NCBI RefSeq assembly: GCF_900021155.1
Contig: NZ_FCNT01000061.1
Span: 1-59,707, forward strand
Origin: Alistipes sp. CHKCI003
Lineage (GTDB): Bacteria > Bacteroidota > Bacteroidia > Bacteroidales > Rikenellaceae
DNA: 59,707 nucleotides
Reading direction: 5' to 3'
Shown: piece by piece, positions 50,794 through 59,707 of the stretch
How positions within the stretch are numbered: position 1 is the stretch's first letter
Layout of the letters: each line of letters begins with the position of its first letter
Translations under genes and position numbers: made by a program
Notes under the pieces: model-generated
The model's input: the letters and a program-made list of their open reading frames with translations, nothing else
Told to the model about the DNA's origin: nothing
Databases searched by the model: none

Positions 50794-52425
50794 TCAGTGG
50801 GCTCGTAGGGGGTCGGGCCTTGCGTCTGTACCGGATGCCGTGCCGGCGGCGGCATCCGGTTCGGGAGCGTCGCTCTGCGGATAGTCCGTATTGAAGTGGC
50901 AGCCGACCGATTCCTTCAGTTCGCGGCCCTGCTTGATGACGAGGTAGGCTACGGCGATCATGTTGCGCAGTTCGCACAGCTCGCGGTTGGGTTTGGTCTT
51001 GTTGTAGAGCTCTTCGGTCTCCTCGTAGAGGATTTCGAGCCTCCGCATGGCCCGTTTGAGCGAAAGGTTCGAGCGGACGATGCCTACGTAGTTGGTCATG
51101 ATCTGCTGCATCTCGCGCTTCGACTGGATGATCATCAGCATCTCCTCCGTGTGCTGCGTCCCCTCGAAATCCCAATCGGGAATGCCCTCCTGAAACTCCG
51201 TTCGGCCGATCAGTCCCGCCGTATGGCGTGCGGCACGGTCGGCGTAGACGACCGCTTCGATCAGCGAGTTGGATGCGAGCCGGTTGGCCCCGTGCAACCC
51301 CGTGCAGGAGGTCTCGCCCAGCGCATAGAGCCGCCGGATCGAGGTCTGTCCGTTGCCGTCGACCTTCACGCCGCCGCAGCTGTAATGGGCGGCAGGCGTA
51401 ACGGGAATCCACTGCCGGGTGATGTCGATGCCGATCGAGAGGCATTTCTCGTAAATGTTGGGAAAGTGGCTGCGGACGGCGTCGGGTGCCTTGTGCGTAA
51501 CGTCGAGGTAGACGAAATCCTCGCCCCGCTTGGTCATTTCGGTGTAGATCGCACGAGCCGTAACGTCGCGCGGCGCCAGCGACTTCATCGGGTGGTAGCG
51601 GTCCATGAACTCCTCGCCGTTCTGCAGCCGCAGGATGGCTCCGAAACCGCGCATGGCCTCCGTGATGAGGAAGTTGGGTTTCTCGCCCGGATGATAGAGC
51701 GACGTGGGGTGGAACTGGATGAACTGCATGTTCTCGGTGATGGCTTTGGCGCGGTGGCACATCGCCACGCCGTCGCCCGTGGCCACCACGGGATTGGTCG
51801 TCGAGGAGTAGATGTTGCCGCAGCCGCCCGTGGCGACGACGGTGAACTTGGCGAGCATGGTCTCGATCTCGTTGGTGCCGAGATTCAGCACGTAGGCACC
51901 GAAGCACGTCAGACCGCGCGTATGGCGCGTTACGAATTCGCCGAGGTGGTGCTGCGTCAAGAGGTCGATGGCGAAGCGGTGTTCGAGGACCGTGATGTTC
52001 GGATGTTCGCGCACGGAGCGTATGAGCGCCCGTTCGATTTCGGCGCCCGTGAGATCTTCGTGGTGGAGGATGCGGTGTTCGGAATGACCGCCCTCGCGGT
52101 TGAGTTCGAAGCGGCCGTCGGCCGTCTTGTCGAAGCGGGTGCCCCATGCGATCAGATCGCGGATCCGCTCGGGCGCATGGCGCACGACCAGCTCTACGGC
52201 TTCGCGGTCGCACTTGCCGGCGCCGCAGACCATCGTATCCCGTATGTGCTTTTCGAAGGAATCCGGCGCATAAGTTACCGAGCAGATGCCGCCCTGTGCG
52301 TAGTTGGTGTTGCACTCGTTCATCTCGCCTTTCGTTACGACGGTTACGCGCCCGTGTGCGGCGGCTTTCAGGGCGAAACTCAGCCCCGCGGCGCCGGAGC
52401 CTATCACCAGAAAATCGGTTTTCAT
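50794..52425 (-). CDS. nadB: L-aspartate oxidase
   Basis: NadB oxidises L-aspartate to iminoaspartate, the first step of de novo NAD synthesis; anaerobes use fumarate as electron acceptor. The 543-residue flavoprotein has the FAD motif VIGSGAAGLSFAL near the N-terminus, the substrate region NEGGHS-like NREGGHSEHRIL, and HPTSLYHPG, SCGGVKVDGNGQT and LGETSCTGLHGANRLASNSL cut here as family landmarks. The last 25 residues (Pro/Asp/Ala-rich) are probably a tail. No nadA or nadC is next to it. Confidence 0.96.
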   Translation of the reverse strand: MKTDFLVIGSGAAGLSFALKAAAHGRVTVVTKGEMNECNTNYAQGGICSVTYAPDSFEKHIRDTMVCGAGKCDREAVELVVRHAPERIRDLIAWGTRFDKTADGRFELNREGGHSEHRILHHEDLTGAEIERALIRSVREHPNITVLEHRFAIDLLTQHHLGEFVTRHTRGLTCFGAYVLNLGTNEIETMLAKFTVVATGGCGNIYSSTTNPVVATGDGVAMCHRAKAITENMQFIQFHPTSLYHPGEKPNFLITEAMRGFGAILRLQNGEEFMDRYHPMKSLAPRDVTARAIYTEMTKRGEDFVYLDVTHKAPDAVRSHFPNIYEKCLSIGIDITRQWIPVTPAAHYSCGGVKVDGNGQTSIRRLYALGETSCTGLHGANRLASNSLIEAVVYADRAARHTAGLIGRTEFQEGIPDWDFEGTQHTEEMLMIIQSKREMQQIMTNYVGIVRSNLSLKRAMRRLEILYEETEELYNKTKPNRELCELRNMIAVAYLVIKQGRELKESVGCHFNTDYPQSDAPEPDAAAGTASGTDARPDPLRAH

Positions 52426-52452
52426 ACGCTAAAGATGATCGTTTTGTAACGA

Positions 52453-52482
52453 CAAATGTACGAAACAATCCGCAAATGGCAA
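52453..52482 (-). promoter_or_regulatory. Promoter of nadB
   Basis: On the minus strand, TTG (52482-52480), 19 bp, then TACATTTG (52460-52453). The leader to the nadB ATG is about 20 nt. Confidence 0.65.
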
Positions 52483-52576
52483 TCCGCAATCCGAATAATT
52501 TGCAGCTTGGGCTCCGTCTCAGGTACCCGCGTCCGGCAACCGCGAATAAATTCGCATTCGTCTCCGGCGGTATTCG

Positions 52577-52584
52577 TACCTTTG
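52577..52584 (+). promoter_or_regulatory. Upstream copy of the queA promoter unit
   Basis: TATTCGTACCTTTG here duplicates the proximal unit 75 bp downstream; both are preceded by an AATAAATT-containing stretch. It could be a second start site for queA. Confidence 0.5.
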
Positions 52585-52626
52585 CCTTCGTCGTAGGGTA
52601 CTCCCGCTCGGCAAAATGCAAATAAA

Positions 52627-52659
52627 TTTGCTTTTGCACTCGACTTATTCGTACCTTTG
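52627..52659 (+). promoter_or_regulatory. Proximal queA promoter; near-leaderless start
   Basis: TTTG (52627-52630), 21 bp, then TACCTTTG (52652-52659). The ATG at 52667 lies only 7 bp beyond, so the mRNA has almost no leader. Confidence 0.75.
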
Positions 52660-52666
52660 GCGCGCA

Positions 52667-53875
52667 ATGGAGCGACATATCGACATAAACGACTACGACT
52701 ACGATCTGCCCGAAGGACGGATCGCCAAGTTCCCGCTCGGCGAGCGGAGCGCCTCGAAGCTGCTCGTGTGGCGCGGCGGAGAGATCGCCGAACGGCATTT
52801 CCGCGACATCGGCGACGTGCTGCCAGCGGGGCAGCTTCTCGTGTTCAACAACACGAAGGTGATCCGTGCACGAATCATCATGCACAAACCCTCGGGAGCC
52901 CGTATCGAGGTCTTCTGTCTCGAACCGCACGCGCCGGCCGACTACGAGCGTGCCTTCGCCGTGAAAGGCGGTTGCGAGTGGAGCTGCATCGTGGGGAACC
53001 TCAAGAAATGGAAGGAGGGATACGTCGAGGTCGGTTTCGAATGGGAAGGGCGCACGGAGCATTTGCGTGCGTGGCGCACGGGCGGGGGCGGACGCGAGCA
53101 GATCGTCCGCTTCGAATGGACCGTCGACCGGACCTTCGGACAGTTGCTCGAACACCTCGGGCGTATTCCGATTCCGCCCTATCTCGACCGCGAGAGCGAG
53201 GAGATCGACAACACGCGCTATCAGACGGTCTATTCGAAATTCGAAGGTTCCGTAGCCGCACCCACGGCAGGACTGCATTTCACGTCCGAACTGATCGAGG
53301 GGATGAAGGCGCGCGGCTTCGGCTTCGAGGAGGTAACGCTTCATGTGGGTGCCGGTACGTTCCTGCCCGTCAAGGACGAGGATGCGGCCCGGCATCCGAT
53401 GCACACCGAACACTTCGAAATCCGCCGTGCGGCCGTAGAAGCATTGCGGGAGCGGTGGGGAGCCATAACGGCGGTCGGTACCACTTCGGTCCGCACGCTC
53501 GAATCGCTCGCAGCGCTGGCGTGGCGCATCCGGAAGTCGGGCTCGCCGGAAGTCGGGCGGCCCGTGGGACAGTGGGAGCTGTACGACATACCGGCTTCGT
53601 TCTCCGGCTGCGAGGCGCTCGATACGCTCGCCGGATACATGGACCGCGAGGGGACGGAGCGGCTCAAGGCGGCCACGCAGATCATGATCACGCCGTTGGG
53701 GTACGAGTTCCGCATCGTGCGCAACCTCATCACCAATTTCCACCAGCCCAAGTCCACGCTGCTGCTGCTTGTGGCGGCCTATGCCGGCGAGGCATGGCAC
53801 ACGATCTACGACTATGCGCTCGCGCACGATTTACGTTTCCTCAGCTACGGAGATTCGTCGGTGTTGATGCGCTGA
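52667..53875 (+). CDS. queA: S-adenosylmethionine:tRNA ribosyltransferase-isomerase
   Basis: QueA moves the ribose part of SAM to preQ1 in tRNA, the penultimate step of queuosine synthesis. The 402-residue protein has YDLPEGRIAKFPLGERSASKLLV, LLVFNNTKVIRARI, APTAGLHFT and LHVGAGTFLPVK, all family landmarks. It is about 50 residues longer than the E. coli enzyme, as in a subgroup of Bacteroidetes QueA proteins, and keeps the C-terminal FHQPKSTLLLLVAAY block. ATG 52667 is chosen because the promoter -7 box lies inside the longer frame that begins at 52616. Confidence 0.94.
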   Translation: MERHIDINDYDYDLPEGRIAKFPLGERSASKLLVWRGGEIAERHFRDIGDVLPAGQLLVFNNTKVIRARIIMHKPSGARIEVFCLEPHAPADYERAFAVKGGCEWSCIVGNLKKWKEGYVEVGFEWEGRTEHLRAWRTGGGGREQIVRFEWTVDRTFGQLLEHLGRIPIPPYLDRESEEIDNTRYQTVYSKFEGSVAAPTAGLHFTSELIEGMKARGFGFEEVTLHVGAGTFLPVKDEDAARHPMHTEHFEIRRAAVEALRERWGAITAVGTTSVRTLESLAALAWRIRKSGSPEVGRPVGQWELYDIPASFSGCEALDTLAGYMDREGTERLKAATQIMITPLGYEFRIVRNLITNFHQPKSTLLLLVAAYAGEAWHTIYDYALAHDLRFLSYGDSSVLMR

Positions 53876-53929
53876 TCCGTTCCGGCATCGGACGGAGCCG
53901 TTGCGCTCCTGCCCGGCGGGGTGCCTGCC

Positions 53930-54407
53930 GGTCGCAAGAGCCGAAGTTGTAGTCGACCGAAATCGTAACGCAGCGGGTGCTGAATATGGGGTTTCTCTCG
54001 AACCGTGTTTCCGGATGCCGGTCAATCCTTTCTCGTATCCGAATCCGAAATAGATGTTCCTCCATGCGGCGCCGGTCCGATCCGGAGCCGGGGTCGGAGT
54101 CGGAGCGGCGCATACCGCCCTATTTGCCGAAGCATTTTCCTGCGAACCCGAAAGCATAATGAGTTTCCCCGAAAGGCTGTGCCGTATGATGATCTCCGAA
54201 ACGTCCGATATGAGCCGACGGAAGATCAGGCGTATTCGCAGATATTCCCTCGGCTTTGGCAGTCGTCCATGCGGCGTTGAGACCGGCCCGAATTCCCGTG
54301 ATGCGCTTGGGCGAGCGGACGGTCGCCGGGGTTTTCTCCGGATTATCGGCCGAGAGCGGAGCCGCGGCGGCTGCGAGAGCGGCGAAAAGAAGCAGCGGTT
54401 TTTTCAT
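53930..54407 (-). pseudogene. Decayed outer-membrane beta-barrel gene
   Basis: The 5' end is intact: a signal peptide (FAALAAAAAPLSA) followed by ITGIRAGLNAAWT, the typical first strand of small Bacteroidetes outer-membrane barrels. After about 95 codons the frame is lost. The expected C-terminal strands appear in two other frames: YFGFGYEKGLT, then NPIFSTRCVTISVDYNFGS. The total length of about 480 bp is shorter than the usual 600, so there are frameshifts and a deletion. It is probably non-functional; a 95-residue peptide could still be made. Confidence 0.65.
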
Positions 54408-54542
54408 GGTGCGATGGTTTTGAGTTAGAGTCGTCGGTTCGTATCGGCATAAATCCGAATGCAGGTCGCGGCGCGAGACCGATGTATGAGGAAGATAAGA
54501 TAAAAGGACGGAACGGCGATGCGCTATTCCGGATTTTTTTCG

Positions 54543-54550
54543 TACCTTTG
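54543..54550 (+). promoter_or_regulatory. -7 element of eno
   Basis: TACCTTTG in the context TTTCGTACCTTTGCCG, similar to the queA promoter -7 region. The leader is about 50 nt and AT-rich. Confidence 0.65.
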
Positions 54551-54594
54551 CCGTGCTTTTAGGGAAGTTAGTTTCGTTATTGTTACATTCATAA

Positions 54595-55908
<1,314 letters not shown>

Positions 55909-55957
55909 TTCGCCCGTAGGTTTTGCATGCGGTCCGTGCCGCATGCCGTGGGTTCCG

Positions 55958-56006
55958 ATCCCCGAAACGGCTTCTCCATCGAGGAGGGGCGTTTCGGGGA
56001 TTTTTC
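55958..56006 (+). terminator. Terminator of eno
   Basis: A 12-bp perfect stem (ATCCCCGAAACG / CGTTTCGGGGAT) is followed by TTTTTC, 50 bp after the stop codon. Confidence 0.9.
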
Positions 56007-56565
56007 AGATCGAAACCATCCGGACATTCCGATCGGCCGGATATTTCGAATTCCGCTTTTCGGTCCGGAGACCGGATCGTTTGCGGTCCTTTCCGATGCG
56101 ATCCAAGGTGATGGCCTGTCGGGGACGTGCGATTCGAGCGGTCGAGTTCGTCGTGCCGAAAGCACTGCTCGGTGCGGAACGGGCGGTGGAGCCCCTCCCG
56201 CGGCAGCGCTTTTGCGACGGCGGCAGTCCGTCCGCCTGTGCGGCTTCGATGGCGGACTGCATGCGTGCCGGAGGCGTTGAGGCTCGGCCGCCTGCCGTTT
56301 ATCGTCGGTCGAGAACAGGGGCAGTTCAAAGTCTTGAGACGGTATGGGACAGGGCAGCAGGATGCCTTACGGACGAATGTCCGTAAAAGCGGAAGGGACC
56401 GCAGGGCTGCCTGTTGCGTTGTGATCGGTATGACGGTTCGGCTGTCTGTTCCATGCCGTTTTAATGGGTCGGAACCCGACATTTGTTTTGGCATGGCACG
56501 GCCGGCGGAGAGGCGGATTTTGCGGCCAGAACTCTCGCGGGATCGGAGACGGGACGATTGCCGGT
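56007..56565. other. Gene-free region between eno and the DUF3575 gene
   Basis: About 560 bp in which no frame shows a recognisable protein on either strand. No exact promoter motif or strong hairpin was found. It may be decayed sequence. Confidence 0.5.
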
Positions 56566-57225
56566 CTATTCCGCGATATGTACTTCGGAGCGCTGCACCT
56601 CGCCGCGAAAACGCTTGGGCGAGATGATGCGGTAGCCGATCGAGAGGCCGATCTTGTTGGGGTACCACTCCGACGAGCCGTTGAACGGATCGGGGTATTC
56701 GGGCTGCACGGGGCGGTGGGGATGCATGTCGATCTCGCCGTCCATGCTGTAGCCGTTGTAGAAACTCGACATCCACGACCAGCCGAGAAAAGCGTCGAGC
56801 ACCCACCGTTCGCGGAACTGCCATTCGTAGCCTGCGCAGATGCCGATCATGAAGCCGTAGCCTTTGCAGTAGCGGTCTTCGAAACGAAGGTGCCAGCCGT
56901 CCATGTAGGGTTTCGACATGTCGAAAGCCATCATGCCGGCATTCGCCCCGAGGTACCAGCCGTCGTTATGCCCGCGGAAATAGCGGCGGTATTCGCCCAT
57001 GAGGATGCCGAAGAGCATGTGTTTGCCGCCGATGGATTCCCACGGCGAGACGACGATCTCGGTCTGCACGGTCGATTTGGGCGATATGACGAACTCCACG
57101 GAGGGGTTCACGACACCCGCGAGGGCGTAGAGTCCGTTGAGTTTCACGTAGGTCTGGGCGCCTGCCGGCAGAGCCGTGGCCGTGAAAACGAAAAGAACGG
57201 CGAGGGCCGCAATGGACTTTTTCAT
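56566..57225 (-). CDS. DUF3575-like outer-membrane protein, orphan
   Basis: This 219-residue protein has a signal peptide (ALPAGAQ) and the DUF3575 pattern: YVKLNGLYALAGVVNPSVEFVISPKSTVQTEIVVSPWE, shown here in pieces (YVKLNGLYAL, EIVVSPWE), then GILMGEYRRYFRGHNDGWYLGANAG and GYGFMIGICAGYEWQF. It belongs to the same broad family as the first gene of the fimbrial operon but is not near any fimbrial gene. Met at 57225 directly begins the signal peptide. Confidence 0.82.
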   Translation of the reverse strand: MKKSIAALAVLFVFTATALPAGAQTYVKLNGLYALAGVVNPSVEFVISPKSTVQTEIVVSPWESIGGKHMLFGILMGEYRRYFRGHNDGWYLGANAGMMAFDMSKPYMDGWHLRFEDRYCKGYGFMIGICAGYEWQFRERWVLDAFLGWSWMSSFYNGYSMDGEIDMHPHRPVQPEYPDPFNGSSEWYPNKIGLSIGYRIISPKRFRGEVQRSEVHIAE

Positions 57226-57249
57226 TCCGGAGCTTTTAGATTCGGCTCT

Positions 57250-57257
57250 CAAAAATA
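57250..57257 (-). promoter_or_regulatory. -7 element of the orphan DUF3575 gene
   Basis: Minus-strand TATTTTTG, an exact TAnnTTTG match, 24 bp before the start codon. A TTTG box at the usual distance is not obvious. Confidence 0.55.
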
Positions 57258-57899
57258 GTACAAATAATCGGAGGAATGAAGTTTTCGGGAGATAAAATCC
57301 ATGTTCCGCCGGACGGTTCGCACCCTTCAGTCGCGGATAGTCCCGGTATCGGGACGGTGCCTGCGTCATACCTATATTTATATGTTGTCGTTAACGAAAG
57401 CCCGTCGTCTTTCGGTTTTTTCGGACGGGGCGTTAAAAGATTCTGCCAGTTGCGGATGGATGCGGCACCATGGAGCGCGCGGGCGGATCGTTGCGGGGCG
57501 CTGTCCCGGAGACCTCGTTCGGGCGGCGGCTTGCCGATGGGTGCGGGCGGAGTGCTCCGGGACGGTTGCCGAGGCGTCGGGCCGGACGTTGCGCGGTCGT
57601 CGAGGCGCTCTACGAGCGGATCGCTTTTCGGACCGGTCTCTTCGAGGCGTGGCGGCGGCATGTTTCAAGAGCTTTGTGGGGATTGTTGTGCGGGATTCGT
57701 CGGGCCGTGTGGGGGCTGTTCCCCGGTTGCGGTTCCCCGGCGGCGGAGGTTTGCCCTCTTGAGGCATGTTCCGCAGACGGGGGATTCCGTCGTTTGCTGT
57801 TCGTAGTCATGGGCCTCCGCATCTTCCTATTGCCCCGCCATGAGGTGTGCGAATGCCGCGAAAACCTGAGCCCATCGGCCCGGCGTCCGAAACGGACGA
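57258..57899. other. Gene-free GC-rich stretch
   Basis: About 640 bp with several long open frames on both strands that look like by-products of high GC content. No domain, signal peptide or promoter supports any of them. Confidence 0.5.
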
Positions 57900-58292
57900 T
57901 TGTTCCCGCAAACTTTTGAAAAGCTCCGGTATATCGTGAAGAAATTCTTTGAATTCGGACTAATTCTTCGGCGGATAGTTCAGCGGCGCGAAATATTCGC
58001 CGAGGGCTATCTTGTAAAACTTTCAAATCTACAGGATCGACATCAGTGTCGGGAGCTCGTTTTCTGTTTCGTAGCTATTGATGGCCAGATGTATGCGATC
58101 TATAAGATATTTTTGGGGGGGGCTGATTATGTGCGATCCGCAAATCACTATTGCGTTGTGCAAGTTTTTTGATGAACTCTTCGTCTTTGTAATATCTGTT
58201 TTTTTCGGTCGTGATTTAAAAAAAATAGTCAAATCGAAACAAATGCACGTATTCATGAGCACTTGAAGGACTTTTTTCTTCCATTTGCACAT
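57900..58292 (-). pseudogene. Decayed gene of unknown type
   Basis: A minus-strand frame (58292-58029) encodes an 87-residue AT-rich, protein-like sequence containing AIVICGSHII, PQKYLIDRIHLAINSYETEN and then a stop. A protein-like continuation (VDPVDLKVLQDSPRRIFRAA, then LSAEELVRIQRISSRYTGAF) appears in another frame down to about 57900. This looks like one gene broken by a frameshift. A run of eight C on this strand (58115-58122) lies inside it. I do not recognise a family. Base composition differs from the neighbouring core genes, which suggests acquired DNA. Confidence 0.4.
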
Positions 58293-58309
58293 GGAAACAA
58301 TTCTTGCTG

Positions 58310-58395
58310 TTGCAGAAATTATGTTGACTTCGTTCCGTAATTAGAATCTGTTTGGACAGCGAAACCTATTGAAGGTTGAGGCGAGCCTTTATGCC
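58310..58395 (+). repeat. Diverged direct repeat, copy A
   Basis: Resembles 59060-59136: TTGCAGAAATTATGTTGACTT against TTACAGAAATTGTGCTAACTT, cut to 20 bases or fewer in each half, and GGTTGAGGCGAGCCTTTATGCC against GGTTAAGACAACCTTTATGCC. In this copy the -7 box is lost (TTGACTTCG), so it looks like a decayed version. Confidence 0.55.
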
Positions 58396-58458
58396 CTGAA
58401 GATCCCGCAAATTTTCGACCCGCATAAAACCCACGCAGTCGCCTGTTTTAACTCGTCA

Positions 58459-58702
58459 TTAGTTCGCTATTCCCACGGGGACGAAGATGATGTCGATGTC
58501 CATAAAAAATTCATCTAAGGACACATCGTAATATTTGCAAAGAGGTGCAACCGAATAAACTGAGCTCGAACGTTTCCCGGATTCAACTCGGCTTGCGTTA
58601 GCTCCATCATCCATTGTTTTGAGGTAATCCCCGTTCATTGCGCAGATTCTTCAACCTCTGGGCAAGCAAATTCAGAAATTCTGTTTCTTTACGAGGAACA
58701 CT
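58459..58702 (-). pseudogene. Decayed XRE-family regulator
   Basis: Two frames together give an XRE-like sequence. First comes FLNLLAQRLKNLRNERGLPQ, as in helix 1 of the family. After a frameshift come ANASRVESGKRSSSVYSVAP and LCKYYDVSLDEFFMDID, which match the recognition-helix and C-terminal parts of XRE domains. The frames change near 58615-58625. It lies directly behind the intact XRE gene, in the same orientation, with 12 bp between them. Confidence 0.65.
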
Positions 58703-58714
58703 CGTTTTGTATAA

Positions 58715-58960
58715 TTATTCCTTTGGATAATCGACCGATTCGAAGAACTTCTTGAGCGTTATTCCATACAATTTACAGAGGATGACGAGCGAATCGAGAG
58801 AAGGTAATCTGATGCCTGCTTTGTATTGGGAGAGGTTCAACCTTGTGTGTTCGATTACATATTCTTGCGAATAGTTCCGCTCCGAACGCAACTCTTTCAG
58901 GCGTTCGATGATCCGCTTCTTTAGTTCAATATCTGTTCGTTTAGGCTTCCCTTTTTCCAC
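58715..58960 (-). CDS. XRE-family transcriptional regulator
   Basis: This 81-residue Cro/C1-type helix-turn-helix protein reads RIIERLKELRSERNYSQEYV, then LNLSQYKAGIRLPSLDSLVI and LCKLYGITLKKFFESVDYP. It is a minimal regulator with no sensor domain, as often found at the edge of mobile elements. A palindrome 28 bp upstream of its start is a likely binding site, so it probably controls itself and the plus-strand transcript that starts beyond it. Start is the first Met. Confidence 0.88.
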   Translation of the reverse strand: MEKGKPKRTDIELKKRIIERLKELRSERNYSQEYVIEHTRLNLSQYKAGIRLPSLDSLVILCKLYGITLKKFFESVDYPKE

Positions 58961-58988
58961 AGATACAAAAAAATAACACTTTTCAGTA

Positions 58989-59006
58989 ATTTATACGTGT
59001 ATAAAT
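58989..59006. promoter_or_regulatory. 18-bp palindrome, candidate XRE operator
   Basis: ATTTATAC-GT-GTATAAAT is a perfect 8-bp dyad around GT, between the XRE gene (leftward) and a rightward promoter at 59030-59082. Size and position fit a dimeric Cro-like repressor. Confidence 0.6.
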
Positions 59007-59059
59007 GCAAGGATTACTCGTCTTTTTCGTATATTTGCCCGAGTAAACATTTATTTCTA

Positions 59060-59136
59060 TTACAGAAATTGTGCTAACTTTGCCGTAGACTTATGGCAGA
59101 GTAACATACAATAGAGGTTAAGACAACCTTTATGCC
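59060..59136 (+). repeat. Direct repeat, copy B, with intact promoter motif
   Basis: This copy contains TAACTTTG (59075-59082), an exact -7 match, followed by a hairpin AGGTT...AACCT before TTTATGCC. Copy A at 58310 is the decayed counterpart. Confidence 0.55.
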
Positions 59137-59333
59137 TTTTCGTAAACTCGCGACTACTATGATTTATAGTAGGTTTATAATCCGGCGTAAAATTTGTCTG
59201 AAACCCAAGTTGTTACTATGCCTGCGACTTCGTGTCGCAGGCAGGCTTGGGCGTAAGGGCGTTTTTCCGGATTAAAGCTCGCGAGGCTGACGAAAAGGAA
59301 TTATGCACCTTGCGCCCTCGCTTTTTGTATAAA
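59085..59333 (+). ncRNA. Structured leader or small RNA candidate
   Basis: Downstream of TAACTTTG lie several stems. They are CTACTAT/ATAGTAG (59154-59172), a 9-bp perfect stem GCCTGCGAC/GTCGCAGGC (59220-59242) enclosed by CCCAAG/CTTGGG (59204-59251), and AGGGCG/CGCCCT (59256-59318) followed by CGCTTTTTG. No open frame fits. It could be a free-standing RNA of about 245 nt, a regulatory leader or a transfer origin of a mobile element. Which of these cannot be decided from the sequence alone. Confidence 0.4.
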
Positions 59334-59609
59334 GTTTATGGAAAGCCGCGTCGGGTGCCGTGTGCAAAACAAATGAAGATACCCGATATGTTACGGCCTG
59401 TTCATCCGGATGTCCGCTCCGCTTTCGCAACTCGACCCGGCACCTTTTCAGGTGCCGGGAGCGGCTTCGCGCCCGGTCGTACCGACTGCGCGTCGCTGTG
59501 GTTTTTGTTCACGCATTCGGTTTCGAGCTGGTCGCCGGCGGTTTCGAAGCGTCGCTCGGCTTCGCAAGCTTGGGTTCCGTATCCCGTGTTTTCGAGGGTC
59601 TATCCGCAT
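59334..59609. other. Right-edge region without a clear gene
   Basis: GC-rich, with a short inverted repeat (GGCACC...GGTGCC near 59441-59457). Frames on the minus strand look hydrophilic but are interrupted by stops. Confidence 0.4.
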
Positions 59610-59707
59610 TCAGATCGGCGGATGCCCTGCGTTTCGGGTATCATATTCCGGCAACGGCTCCAAATCCTCAAACAAGGTTCGCCCTTGCGCACCGCGCGTC
59701 GCAATCG
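59610..59707 (-). CDS. Possible 3' end of a gene continuing beyond the window
   Basis: The minus-strand frame entering from the right edge encodes the C-terminal segment TLFEDLEPLPEYDTRNAGHP before a stop at 59610-59612. The residue mix is protein-like, but only about 31 codons are visible. It may belong to the element whose edge seems to lie here. Low confidence. Confidence 0.25.
   Translation of the reverse strand, partial: IATRGAQGRTLFEDLEPLPEYDTRNAGHPPI

Noticed and set aside
49139..53827. A 1562-codon open frame on the minus strand
   Set aside because: It runs through prfC and nadB in a wrong frame and antisense to queA. It has Arg/Pro/Gly-rich composition and no domain, a typical effect of high third-position GC.
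57276..57919. Several 130-180-codon frames on both strands
   Set aside because: They overlap each other in many frames, with composition expected from GC-rich non-coding DNA.

Overview
The window looks like a chromosomal segment of a GC-rich member of the Bacteroidales, most like Alistipes (Rikenellaceae). The signs are promoters with the Bacteroidetes -7 motif TAnnTTTG and a TTG/TTTG box about 20 bp upstream, weak Shine-Dalgarno sequences, many lipoproteins whose Cys is followed by acidic residues, FimA/Mfa-type fimbrial genes, menaquinone synthesis (menG) and PEP carboxykinase. The genus is an inference; no rRNA gene is present.

Layout. 299-4937 (-): peptidase, SGNH hydrolase, MBOAT acyltransferase and PAP2 phosphatase, tightly packed. 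5068-5817 (-): an SDR oxidoreductase. 6155-9100 (+): LolE-like permease, menG and two small envelope genes, overlapping stop to start. 9203-9995: a Cys-rich mini-lipoprotein and a DEDDh exonuclease. 10876-22644 (+): an envelope/redox operon with a TlpA thioredoxin, a DUF6029 barrel, three Omp28 paralogs each with CxxC, two large surface lipoproteins and an S41 protease. 23360-38384: a tyrosine recombinase, an AraC-type regulator on a 1.24-kb segment bounded by perfect 18-bp inverted repeats, and an eight-gene fimbrial operon (DUF3575, DUF3868/OmpA, major subunit, Mfa2-like anchor, three accessory/tip proteins, DUF5106 thioredoxin-like). 38577-57225: mostly housekeeping genes (tRNA-Ser, FadL-like porin, proS, pckA, pirin, prfC, nadB, queA, eno) with two decayed genes (a cation-efflux gene and an outer-membrane barrel) and three copies of a ~105-bp MITE-like element, each placed just after a stop codon. 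57900-59707: a decayed, more AT-rich boundary with an XRE regulator, an XRE relic, an 18-bp palindrome and a structured RNA-like leader, probably the edge of an integrated element.

The most interesting part is the fimbrial switch. The 18-bp inverted repeats enclose the whole AraC gene and lie between the recombinase and the fimbrial operon. A -7 motif just inside the left repeat points away from the fimbriae now and would point at them after inversion; another just outside would then read into the AraC gene. The window may therefore show the OFF phase of a switch that moves a regulator together with a promoter. Inside the fimbrial operon a strong intrinsic terminator directly after the major subunit probably sets the ratio of shaft to tip proteins.
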